Shown here: one piece after another, positions 35,701 to 42,790 of the stretch
How positions within the stretch are numbered: position 1 is the stretch's first letter
Layout: each line of letters opens with the position of its first letter
Source: CAZPAV01 sp964584755
Lineage (GTDB): Bacteria > Actinomycetota > Acidimicrobiia > Spongiisociales > UBA5794
DNA: 64,000 nt
Assembly (NCBI GenBank): GCA_964584755.1
Contig: CAZPAV010000008.1
Coordinates: 1-64,000 of the forward strand
Direction of reading: 5' to 3'
Position numbers and translations under genes: made by a program
Notes under the pieces: generated by a model
The model's database searches: none
What the model saw: only the letters and a program-made list of their open reading frames with translations
What the model was told of the DNA's origin: nothing

Positions 35701-37137
35701 ACCCTCGGCCATCGGACCGAGGATGAGGCGGCGCTCCTCCTCGGTGTATCCGAACACGCGGGCGAAGGACTCGGGGTCGAAGCGCTCGTCCTGGTGAGGA
35801 TCGAAGGGGTCGGAGACGTAGTTCGTCCCCGTGCGGATCCACTCCGAGTACGGGGCGAGGCCGGCGAGGGACGCCTTCACCTCGTCGGAGAAACGCAGCG
35901 CCCCGGTCCCCAGGTCGACGAGGATCACCTCGCCGGGACCGAGCTGTCCGGTGCTCTCCGCTCGGATCTCCTCCTCGGGCGCCACGCCCGCCTCCGAGGC
36001 GACGATGACGTACTCGGGGGTCACCGCCCAGCGCGCCGGACGGAGGCCGTTGCGATCGAGACCGGCGAGGAGATGCCGGCCGTCGCAGGCGGCGATGGCC
36101 GCCGGACCGTCCCACGGCTCGGTGAGGAACGCGTGGTACTCGTAGAAGGCCCGCAGGTCCGGATCGAGATCCTCGACGTTCTCCCAGGCGGCGGGGACGA
36201 GCATCTCCTTGACGTGCGCGAGCGAGCGGCCGGAGCGAACGAGGACCTCGAACGCCTCGTCCAGGCTCGCCGAGTCCGACCCGGCGGAACGGACGAGTGG
36301 CTTGAGGTCCTCGGTGCGCGCCGCCCACAGGTCCGAGCGCAGGTCGTTGCTCCGCGCCTCCATCCAGGCCCGGTTGGCCCGTACCGTGTTGATCTCGCCG
36401 TTGTGGGCGAGGACGCGGAAGGGCTGGGCGAGCGCCCACGCCGGCGACGTGTTCGTCGAGTACCGCTGGTGGAAGATGGCGAAGTCGCTCTCGTAGGCGG
36501 GGTCCTTGAGGTCCCAGTAGAAGTCCTCGATGTGCGACGCGGTGAAGAGTCCCTTGTAGACGATCGTCCGGCACGACGCCGACGGGATCGAGAAGCCCTC
36601 GAGACCGGCCTCCTCGGCACCCGCCTCGGCGTTCTTCCGGGCGAGGAAGAGGCGCCGCTCGAAGTCGTCGCGGTCCACGGCGTCGTCGGGCGCGGAGAGG
36701 ATCGCCTGCTCGATCCGGGGCATGGTGGCCCGGGCGGATTCGCCCAGGACCATCGGCCCCACCGGGACGGGCCTCCAGAGGAGGACCTCGACGCCCTCCC
36801 CGTCGAGGGCGTCCTCGACGAGACGGCGGGACTCGGGGAGGAACTCCGGGGGCGCGAACATCATCACCGCGCCGATGGCGAGGCGCGGCGGCGGCTCGAT
36901 GCCGGCGGCGGCGAGCTCACGGCGCAACAGCCGGTACGGCAGACGCGTCATCATCCCCGCCCCGTCGCCGGTCCCGTCGATGGAGCGGGCACCGCGATGG
37001 TCGAGCCGGTGGAGACAGGAGACGGCGAGCCTGACGAGCCGATGGGTGGCGGCGGTGTCGCGGCGCACCACGAAGCCCACGCCGCACGCGTCGCGCGGCG
37101 CCGGAGCTCCGTACAGGGGGTACCGCTCTTCCACCAT
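32731..37137 (-). CDS. gltB: Glutamate synthase, large (alpha) subunit
   Basis: The 1468-residue enzyme makes glutamate from glutamine and 2-oxoglutarate. The N-terminal glutaminase domain begins with catalytic Cys18 after a short propeptide (PRDACGVGFV). A central domain follows, then the FMN synthase domain (SRNSGEGGEDPARYG variant as GGRSNSGEGGEDPARYG, and KLVSGPGVGTIAVGVAKA) with the [3Fe-4S] cysteines in CKMVRRCHENTCPTG near 1100. The C-terminal beta-helix GXGXG domain (GGGVIAIRP, GGRLFVAGRVGQRFAVRNSGA) ends it. No small subunit gene (gltD) is adjacent, so electrons may come from a distant GltD or from ferredoxin. An ATG at 37161 in the same frame is also possible. Confidence 0.95.
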   Translation of the reverse strand: MVEERYPLYGAPAPRDACGVGFVVRRDTAATHRLVRLAVSCLHRLDHRGARSIDGTGDGAGMMTRLPYRLLRRELAAAGIEPPPRLAIGAVMMFAPPEFLPESRRLVEDALDGEGVEVLLWRPVPVGPMVLGESARATMPRIEQAILSAPDDAVDRDDFERRLFLARKNAEAGAEEAGLEGFSIPSASCRTIVYKGLFTASHIEDFYWDLKDPAYESDFAIFHQRYSTNTSPAWALAQPFRVLAHNGEINTVRANRAWMEARSNDLRSDLWAARTEDLKPLVRSAGSDSASLDEAFEVLVRSGRSLAHVKEMLVPAAWENVEDLDPDLRAFYEYHAFLTEPWDGPAAIAACDGRHLLAGLDRNGLRPARWAVTPEYVIVASEAGVAPEEEIRAESTGQLGPGEVILVDLGTGALRFSDEVKASLAGLAPYSEWIRTGTNYVSDPFDPHQDERFDPESFARVFGYTEEERRLILGPMAEGDEPILSMGHDTGLAVLSEAPQRLTRFFHQAFAQVTNPPMDPIRENLVMSLRTYVGRRGSLLEETPQQARLIELPSPVLSDTEIEKLCSSEDPAFRSAWLEAVFPAERGVEGLVRGLGELCDRAERAVGDGATILVLSDREVDANRAPIPMVLAVGAVHHRLIDAGLRLHASIVAVSAEPRDAHDFACLVAFGASAVNPYLAIEQVRAMAAAGRVPAGVVEAQENYRRALEKGLLKIMSKMGICTISAYRGSELFEAIGLDEEVCALAFRHVERRVGGAGFARIARDVLERHRRFGEGEEEVGGYYKHRRGGLPHINAPRAVLALQKAVRGGDWEAYEEYVRLVQEERPAMELRDLLEIDPLGPEVPLEQVEPVERLMRRFTAAAMSLGALSPEAHEAIAKAMNHIGGRSNSGEGGEDPARYGTPRNSAIKQVASGRFGVTPGYLASAEEFQIKMAQGSKPGEGGQLPGHKVTSEIARLRHTEPGVTLISPPPHHDIYSIEDLAQLIHDLKTFKPLARVSVKLVSGPGVGTIAVGVAKALADVVLISGYGGGTGASPLVSIKHAGSPWEIGLAEAHQALVANGLRSTISVESDGGFRTGRDVVVAALLGADRFGFGTPILLALGCKMVRRCHENTCPTGIATQREDLRAKFTGSVDHVINLFRFLAEDVRRWMARMGARTLDELVGRADLLRARDPRQRVATDLDRLLVRADIGADRSFRRVERSPLGEQLAVDGRAAFRGELPLELAYPVENTDRSVGTRLSGEIAEIRGDAGLAEESIRVRLSGTAGQSLGAFLARGVRIELEGTANDYVGKGMGGGVIAIRPIAGEEGRVHGAGNACLYGATGGRLFVAGRVGQRFAVRNSGATAVVEGSGDHGCEYMTGGVVVVLGSVGRNTAAGMTGGTLYVWDPEHRAKRAFAATAPPVARPTEDDAARLRDLLEAHVRWTGSRRAREILTRWDQERERFWILRPPLVRRRATGSVDAVGVSRG

Positions 37138-37253
37138 GAGCCTCCATGCGCTGCGAACCACACGACCGTGCAGCTCGTGGCGGGTCGGCTGCCCGGCCCG
37201 GAAGTGAGCACTCCACTGTATTCGGGTCGGGAAGTCGTGTGAAATCCTCCTCT

Positions 37254-37259
37254 ACGCTG
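37254..37259 (+). promoter_or_regulatory. Putative leaderless -10 box (TACGCT at 37253-37258)
   Basis: TACGCT ends six bases before the GTG at 37265; the exact hexamer begins at 37253. Confidence 0.4.
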
Positions 37260-37264
37260 GCCTC

Positions 37265-37720
37265 GTGCCCGTCATCCTCGTCGGCGCCGACACCCCGGCC
37301 GGCCGTGACCTCGTCACGGCCCTCCTCGGCAGCACCCCGGAGGTCCGGGTCTTCGTCTCCGACGGTGCCGCCGCCGCGGCGTGGCGGGGCCGGGGGATCA
37401 AGGTCGCCCTCGGCGACGTCTCCGACGGGTCCCACCTCGCCGCCGCGGCGCGTGGCTGCTTCTGCGCGGTGCTCCTCGCCGTCGCGGCCGACGACGACCG
37501 CGAGCGCGCCTTCGCCGACGCGGGCGCAGAGACCCTCGGGGCGTGGACGGAGGCACTCCGCGACGCCGGGGTGACCCGGGTGATCTGGGTCGGCGACGAC
37601 GAGCGGTCGCTTCCCACCGGGAGGGGGTTCCCCGAGGAGGCCGTCGTGACCACCTCGGGGCGCTCCGCCGCGGCGGTGGTGGCGGCCGTCCTGCGCCTCG
37701 AGGCCGCGGCGCGCCTCTGA
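37265..37720 (+). CDS. Short NAD(P)-binding Rossmann-like protein, 151 aa
   Basis: The start MPVILVGADTPAGRDLVTALL resembles the glycine-rich nucleotide-binding turn of NmrA/atypical SDR proteins (GAxxPxGR instead of GxxGxxG). GIKVALGDVSDGSHLAAAARGCFCAVLLAV and VTRVIWVGDD fit the next strands. At 151 residues it lacks the substrate-binding half of true SDR enzymes, so a sensor or degenerate role is possible. It is divergent from gltB. Confidence 0.7.
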   Translation: MPVILVGADTPAGRDLVTALLGSTPEVRVFVSDGAAAAAWRGRGIKVALGDVSDGSHLAAAARGCFCAVLLAVAADDDRERAFADAGAETLGAWTEALRDAGVTRVIWVGDDERSLPTGRGFPEEAVVTTSGRSAAAVVAAVLRLEAAARL

Positions 37721-37733
37721 TGCCTCCGACGCC

Positions 37734-38957
37734 TCAGAAGACCTCGGCACACCATGGCGCGACCTCCCCCCGGAACATCCGGTCGAGGAGGGTCACGTGC
37801 TCGGGAGCGCCGCGTAGACGTCCGGCGGCGGCCGCCGGCCGCGCCGGAACCCCACCGAGGAGGAGCGCGCCGAGGACGTCGACGCCGAGCTCGACGTCGG
37901 CCGGCTCCCGGCTGCGACGGCATGTGGCCCCGCCGGACTCGACCGCCAGCTCGTACACGCCGGTCACCTCGGGCAGGAAGGGGTCCTCGACGCCGAGACG
38001 GAGGCGACCCGCGACGCCGTAGGTCCGGGCCGTGAGCGCGCCGGGAACGTCGAGGATGCGCACCCACAGGGCGTCGCCGAGGCGGCGCCGTACCCGGCGG
38101 GGGTCGGCCACCTTCCAGGGGAGGGGATCGTCGACCGGCAGGTTCCAGTAGCGGAGTCGGGGGAAGAGGTCGATGTTGGCGACGAACCTCCACAGCGCGG
38201 TGTGCGCCGCGGGCGTGGCGGCGAGGAGCTCGACGACGCGGATCTCCCCGTCCGGGATGCCGTCGGTCCACTCCCCGGTGCGCTGGACGTAGACGACGTA
38301 CCCCTCGGGACCGGAGGACGTCGCGAAGACGGCGAAACGTCGCGCCGAGTCCCCGTCCTCGGGCCGGTGCGGCACGTGCAGGACCCGATGGTCCCACCAA
38401 CCGGCCGAGCGGCCGAGCATGCCGGGACGCTCCGACCGGACCTGCTCGTACACCGGCGGGAGGAGGCCGGCCGCCTCGTCGGCCTCGACGAGACGCACCC
38501 GGCCCCCGCCGGTGTCGCCCGTCGGCTCGAGCCGTTCCATGGTCGTCGCGAAGAGGTGGGACGCCGCCCCGTACCCGAAACGCCCGTAGATGGGCGCCTC
38601 GGCCGCCCACAACCCCGCCAGCGGCTCTCCTCGCGCCGCGACCGCCCGGAGATGCTCCCGCATCATCGCGGTGAGCACGCCACGGCGCCGATGCGTGGCG
38701 AGGACCGTCACCATCGTCGTGCCGGCCATCGCCACCGTCCCGCCGCCGGGAAGGGTGACCGTGAACGGGAGATCGGCCAAGGTACCGACGAGGATGCCCT
38801 CCTCGAAGGCGGCGACGGTGCGCTCGAGGGGCGCCAGCTCCCGGAAGCGCGTCCCCTCCGGGTCGTCGGCGGGAGCTTCGCCGCCGAAGCCGCGGGCCAT
38901 ACGCTCACGGAACGGCGCGAGCTCGTCGGGGGTGATCGGTCGCGTCACGACGGGCAC
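37734..38957 (-). CDS. Eis-like GNAT N-acetyltransferase
   Basis: The 407-residue protein has the two GNAT domains and the C-terminal sterol-carrier-like domain of the Eis family. The acetyl-CoA site is VTVLATHRRRGVLTAMMREHL near 80-100, with LWAAEAPIYGRFGYG after it. The C-terminal aromatic carboxylate used in catalysis is the final Phe (CAEVF). Eis enzymes acetylate amines, including aminoglycosides in mycobacteria; the natural substrate here is unknown. GTG at 38957 fits a leaderless start with TAGGGT six bases upstream. Confidence 0.87.
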   Translation of the reverse strand: MPVVTRPITPDELAPFRERMARGFGGEAPADDPEGTRFRELAPLERTVAAFEEGILVGTLADLPFTVTLPGGGTVAMAGTTMVTVLATHRRRGVLTAMMREHLRAVAARGEPLAGLWAAEAPIYGRFGYGAASHLFATTMERLEPTGDTGGGRVRLVEADEAAGLLPPVYEQVRSERPGMLGRSAGWWDHRVLHVPHRPEDGDSARRFAVFATSSGPEGYVVYVQRTGEWTDGIPDGEIRVVELLAATPAAHTALWRFVANIDLFPRLRYWNLPVDDPLPWKVADPRRVRRRLGDALWVRILDVPGALTARTYGVAGRLRLGVEDPFLPEVTGVYELAVESGGATCRRSREPADVELGVDVLGALLLGGVPARPAAAAGRLRGAPEHVTLLDRMFRGEVAPWCAEVF

Positions 38958-38963
38958 ACGACG

Positions 38964-38969
38964 ACCCTA
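38964..38969 (-). promoter_or_regulatory. TAGGGT, putative leaderless -10 box for the Eis-like gene
   Basis: On the minus strand TAGGGT ends six bases before the GTG at 38957. Confidence 0.4.
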
Positions 38970-39030
38970 CCCGACCACCGGGTGGTCGTCCCTCCGGTAG
39001 ATTCCCTCCCGACCTTCCGAGAGGAGCCTC

Positions 39031-39822
39031 ATGCCAGGGATCCGCATCGCCGCCCAGATCCAGCCGCAACATGCCCAGTACACCGCCATCCGCACCGTCG
39101 TCACCGGCGCCGAGGAGATGGGGGTCGACGTCGCCTACAACTGGGATCACTTCTTCCCGCTGTACGGGGGAGACCCCGATCCCCTGGTCGGCAAGCACTT
39201 CGAGTGCTGGACCATGCTGGGTGCCTGGGCGGAGCAGACCACCCGGATCCGGATCGGCGCGCTCGTCACCTGCAACTCCTATCGCAACCCGCAACTCCTC
39301 GCCGACATGGCCCGCACCGTCGACCACGTCTCCGGGGGCCGCCTCATCCTCGGGATCGGCGCCGGCTGGTTCGAGAAGGACTACGTGGAGTACGGCTACG
39401 AGTTCGGGACGGTCGGGTCCCGGCTGCGCGCCCTCGGCGAGGCCCTGCCGCTCATCGAGTCCCGCCTGGCCCGTCTCGACCCTCCCCCGACGCGCCGCAT
39501 CCCGATCCTCATCGGTGGGGGCGGGGAACGGGTGACGCTGCGGCTCGTCGCCCGACACGCCGACATCTGGCACACCTTCGGCGACGTCGAGACGATCGCC
39601 CACAAGATCGAGGTCCTCCGTCGTCACTGTGCCGAGGAGGGTCGCGATCCGGCGACGATCGAGGTCTCGGTCGGCGTCCAGCCCGGCTGGATCGGTGACG
39701 CCGACCGCTACCGGGAGCTCGGCGTCACCGAGTTCACGATCGGGCTGTCGGGCCCCTCCTACGACCTCGGCGTCCTCGAGCCCTGGCTGGCGTGGCGGGA
39801 CCGCGTCGGCCGGTCCCGGTAG
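39031..39822 (+). CDS. LLM-class F420-dependent oxidoreductase
   Basis: The 263-residue luciferase-like protein has GIRIAAQIQPQHAQYTAIRTVVTGAEEMGVD, LGAWAEQTTRIRIGALVTCNSYRNPQLLADMARTVDHVSGGRLILGIGAGWFEKDY and PILIGGGGERVTLRLVARHADIWH. It is smaller than the first such protein (13378) and belongs to a different subgroup. ATG has AGAGGAG upstream. F420 use is inferred from family; the substrate is unknown. Confidence 0.85.
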   Translation: MPGIRIAAQIQPQHAQYTAIRTVVTGAEEMGVDVAYNWDHFFPLYGGDPDPLVGKHFECWTMLGAWAEQTTRIRIGALVTCNSYRNPQLLADMARTVDHVSGGRLILGIGAGWFEKDYVEYGYEFGTVGSRLRALGEALPLIESRLARLDPPPTRRIPILIGGGGERVTLRLVARHADIWHTFGDVETIAHKIEVLRRHCAEEGRDPATIEVSVGVQPGWIGDADRYRELGVTEFTIGLSGPSYDLGVLEPWLAWRDRVGRSR

Positions 39823-39873
39823 CATCGCGGGCGCGCAGCCGCGTGTGGGATCGGCGGCAGGGAGGAGGGTCGC

Positions 39874-40380
39874 GTGGTCGATTTCACGAAGCGGGCGAGG
39901 AAGGCGCCCGGGCTCGAGCCGGGGGAGAGCGTCCTCGCCGCCATCCGCCTCACGCCGAGCCGGCAGAGCGGTGCCGCCGTCGCCGGAGCCGTCGCCGGCG
40001 GCGCCGTGGGTCTGACCCTGGGAACGCTGTGGGACGCCCTGGGACAGCCGTCGCTCCCCGAGGAGCTGGCGAACGCCCCCGTCGCCGACGTGAAGCTGCC
40101 CAACGCCGGGGTCATCGCCGCCTTCACCGACCGACGCCTCCTCCTGTGGAAGGCGTCCTCGCTCGGAGGCCCCAAGCGGCTGCTCGCCGCGTTCCCGCGC
40201 GACGAGATCGTCGGCGCCCGGGTCCGCCCCGCCGGGCGCCGAGGCGGCATCGCCTCCGCGGTGGTGTTCCTCCTCTTCGCCGACGGGAGCGTCCTCCCCG
40301 CCTGGGCGATCACCTCCGGATCCAACGGGCGACAGCTCGAGGCGTTCCTCGCCGCCGGCGGGGACGGACGTGAGATCTGA
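39874..40380 (+). CDS. Hypothetical protein with glycine-rich segment, 168 aa
   Basis: GTG at 39874 has a strong GGGAGGAGGG site. The product has a glycine/alanine-rich hydrophobic stretch (SGAAVAGAVAGGAVGLTLGTLWDALG, about 32-57), which may enter a membrane, and a C-terminal beta-rich part (GVIAAFTDRRLLLWKASSLGGPKRLLAAFPRDEIVGARV) that resembles PH-like folds of actinobacterial unknowns. No catalytic motif is seen. Confidence 0.7.
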   Translation: MVDFTKRARKAPGLEPGESVLAAIRLTPSRQSGAAVAGAVAGGAVGLTLGTLWDALGQPSLPEELANAPVADVKLPNAGVIAAFTDRRLLLWKASSLGGPKRLLAAFPRDEIVGARVRPAGRRGGIASAVVFLLFADGSVLPAWAITSGSNGRQLEAFLAAGGDGREI

Positions 40381-40383
40381 GCG

Positions 40384-40992
40384 TCAGCGACGCAGGGCCG
40401 ACGGCAGCGGGATCTCCGCCGGGAGGTCCGGTGCCGGCTCGGGATCGCCGTAGCCGGTACGCAGCGGCACGACCCCGGCCCACACCGGGAGATCGCGGTC
40501 GGCCTCCTCGTCTCCGGGCGGACCGGTCCGCACCTTCGCCGAGGCCGTCTCGATGGCGACGGCCACCAGCCGTGTCGCCCGATCCTCCCGCTCGTCGGGG
40601 TGCCGCGCCTCGGCCCAGCGACCGGGGAGGACGTGCTCGGTGATCGCCCGGAAGGCGACCTCCCGTTCGGCGGGGTCGACCACCGTGCGCGCCGTCCCGT
40701 ACAGCACGACGGAGCGGTAGTTGAGCGAGTGGTGGAACGCGGAGCGGGCGACGACGATCCCGTCGACGAGCGTCGCCGTGACACACACCGGGACACCCCG
40801 TCCGACGGCGCGCAGCATGCGGCTCGCCGGCGAGCCGTGCAGGTAGAGCACGTCCCCCACCCGGGCGTGGATGGTCGGGATGACCACGGGCCGATCCTCG
40901 TCAACGAACCCGACGTGACACACGAGCGCCTCGTCGAGGATGGCGTCGATCGTCGCCCGGTCGTAGCGGGCTCGTTCGGGGAGCCTTCGCAC
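40384..40992 (-). CDS. Pyridoxamine 5'-phosphate oxidase-fold flavin-binding protein
   Basis: The 202-residue protein has the split-barrel fold of the COG3467/NimA-like group: ERARYDRATIDAILDEALVCHVGFVDEDRPVVIPTIHARVGDVLYLHGSPASRML, then SAFHHSLNYRSVVLYGTARTV. The group binds FMN or F420 and includes nitroreductases and putative resistance proteins. GTG at 40992; divergent from the methyltransferase gene. Confidence 0.85.
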   Translation of the reverse strand: MRRLPERARYDRATIDAILDEALVCHVGFVDEDRPVVIPTIHARVGDVLYLHGSPASRMLRAVGRGVPVCVTATLVDGIVVARSAFHHSLNYRSVVLYGTARTVVDPAEREVAFRAITEHVLPGRWAEARHPDEREDRATRLVAVAIETASAKVRTGPPGDEEADRDLPVWAGVVPLRTGYGDPEPAPDLPAEIPLPSALRR

Positions 40993-41066
40993 CCTGGTAC
41001 GGTCGTCGGGTCCGGAAATGGGGTCCTCTCGCGCGCGGGAGCCCCAGGCTAGGTCAGGAGGACCCG

Positions 41067-41663
41067 GTGGTCGCGCGACATCCCGTCCTCGCCCGTGTCT
41101 ACGACCTCGTCATGGCACCCTCCGAGCGCTTCGGGGGCATGTCCCGCGTCCGGGAGCGGCTGGTGCGGGACGCGACCGGTCGCGTCCTCGAGGTGGGGAT
41201 CGGCACCGGTCTGCTCCTCCCCCACTACCGAGCCGCGGCGGAGGTCCACGGCGTGGATCCGGACCCGCTCATGTTGCGACGGGCGCGGCGGCGGGCGGCG
41301 GCGGTGCCGGTACCGGTCCGGCTCGTCCTCGGCGACGCCAGGGCCCTCCCCTACCGCCGCGACACCTTCGACGTCGCGGTCGTCGGGCTGGCCTTCTGCA
41401 CCATCCCCACCCCGTCGCGAGCCCTCGCCGAGCTGCGACGTGTCGTGCGTCCCGGTGGCGAGCTGCGCTTCCTGGAACACGTTCGCTCCCCGTCGCCACG
41501 CGTGGCGGCCTGGCAACGGCGGCTCGCTCCGGCGTGGCGCCGGGTCGCGGGAGGGTGCCGTCTCGACCAGGACACCGTCGCCGTCGTCGAGGCCGCGGGG
41601 TGGCGGATCGTCCATCTGTGGCGTTCCGGCAACGGGGTCATGGTGAGCGGGCGCGCCGTCTGA
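41067..41663 (+). CDS. Class I SAM-dependent methyltransferase
   Basis: The 198-residue protein has motif I LEVGIGTGLLLPHY, the acidic motif II HGVDPDPLML, LGDARALPYRRDTFDVAVVGLAFCTIP and the post-motif LRRVVRPGGELRFLEHVR, as in the UbiE/phosphatidylethanolamine-type methyltransferases. The substrate is unknown; a quinone methyltransferase (MenG/UbiE) role is thinkable given the menaquinone genes nearby, but the protein is short for that. GTG has AGGAGG upstream. Confidence 0.85.
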   Translation: MVARHPVLARVYDLVMAPSERFGGMSRVRERLVRDATGRVLEVGIGTGLLLPHYRAAAEVHGVDPDPLMLRRARRRAAAVPVPVRLVLGDARALPYRRDTFDVAVVGLAFCTIPTPSRALAELRRVVRPGGELRFLEHVRSPSPRVAAWQRRLAPAWRRVAGGCRLDQDTVAVVEAAGWRIVHLWRSGNGVMVSGRAV

Positions 41664-41671
41664 GCCCCGTC

Positions 41672-42790
41672 TCAGCGGGCGGCGAGCGCCTCGACGAGAT
41701 CGTCGATCGCCTCGAAGCTCGTCGTGGCGTGAGGCGCCGCCCGCACCCACCCCGACCGCTCCGAGACCACGAAGCCGGAGGCGCCGAGTCGGGCGACCGT
41801 CGCCGCCGCCGGCTCGTCGGGAAGCCGGAATGTCACGATCCCGGCGCGTTCCCGCTCGCCGCGCCAGGGGGCGCGTACCTCCGCCCCCACCGTCGCGACC
41901 CCCTCCATGACCGCCGCGGACCGGTCGAGCACCGCAGTCTCGATGGCGTCCATGCCGGCGATCTCGATCGTCTCGATCGCCGCGGCGGCGGCCAGCGCGC
42001 CGATGGCGTCGGGGGACCCGGGATGGAAGCGCTCGGCGTCCGAGCGCGGCGCGTGCGGGGCCGGGGTCACGAAGTCGAACGCGTCCTCGACCCCCCACCA
42101 ACCGGCGAGGGTCGGCTCCAGCTCGTCGAGCGCGCGTGCCGACGCCGCCATGACGCCGGCTCCCCACCCGGCCCGCAGCCACTTCTGTCCCCCCGCCACG
42201 AGGACGTCCGCCGGACCGAGGCTGCACCGCACGGCGCCGACTCCCTGGATGGCGTCGACGACGAGGAGGGCGTCTCGGGCGACGCTCCGGAGCTCCTCGA
42301 GATCGACGCGGAACCCGGTGGCGTAGTCGACCAGGCTCACCGCGACGGCGACCGTGCCGGCGTCGGTGGCCGTGCCGAGCGCGGCGGCGGTCACCCGGTG
42401 GTCGGGGACCTCGACGAGCCGGACCTCGGGTCCTCCGGCGGCCTCGGCGCGCAGCCACGGATAGACGTTGGCGGGGAACTCGTGGGCGGGAACGACGACG
42501 TTCCCGGAGCGTCCGAGGAGTCCGAACGCCACCTGGAACAGCCCCGCCGAGGTGGAGGGAACCACGGTGGCCCGCTCCGGGGGGACGCCGAGGAAACGCG
42601 CCACCGTGGCCAGCGCCGCCTCGTACGCTCCGAAGACGGCGGCCCCCACCGATCCGTCCGGGGCCGCGGCGCGGGCCAGCCCGTCGCCGACGGCCTCCCG
42701 CACCCGAGCCCCGGGAGGTCCGATCGCGGCGAAGTCGAGATAGCCGAACGGGTCCTCGAACGCGGCCAGGTACGCCGCCGGCAGGCTCAT
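41672..42790 (-). CDS. Aminotransferase class V-fold protein
   Basis: The 372-residue PLP protein resembles cysteine desulfurases and EgtE-like lyases. It has YLDFAAIGPPG, VVPSTSAGLFQVAFGLL, VVDAIQGVGAV and the PLP lysine in VAGGQKWLRAGWGAGV. The C-terminal part (VVSERSGWVRAAPHATTSFEAIDDLV) lacks the cysteine loop of SufS/IscS, so it is unlikely to feed Fe-S assembly. Isopenicillin-epimerase-like or selenocysteine-lyase-like functions are possible. The ATG overlaps the ABC transporter stop. Confidence 0.82.
   Translation of the reverse strand: MSLPAAYLAAFEDPFGYLDFAAIGPPGARVREAVGDGLARAAAPDGSVGAAVFGAYEAALATVARFLGVPPERATVVPSTSAGLFQVAFGLLGRSGNVVVPAHEFPANVYPWLRAEAAGGPEVRLVEVPDHRVTAAALGTATDAGTVAVAVSLVDYATGFRVDLEELRSVARDALLVVDAIQGVGAVRCSLGPADVLVAGGQKWLRAGWGAGVMAASARALDELEPTLAGWWGVEDAFDFVTPAPHAPRSDAERFHPGSPDAIGALAAAAAIETIEIAGMDAIETAVLDRSAAVMEGVATVGAEVRAPWRGERERAGIVTFRLPDEPAAATVARLGASGFVVSERSGWVRAAPHATTSFEAIDDLVEALAAR

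Noticed and set aside
32404..37242. 1612-codon open frame on the plus strand
   Set aside because: Antisense to gltB, low-complexity Arg/Gly/Pro composition, no domain; typical shadow frame in GC-rich DNA.
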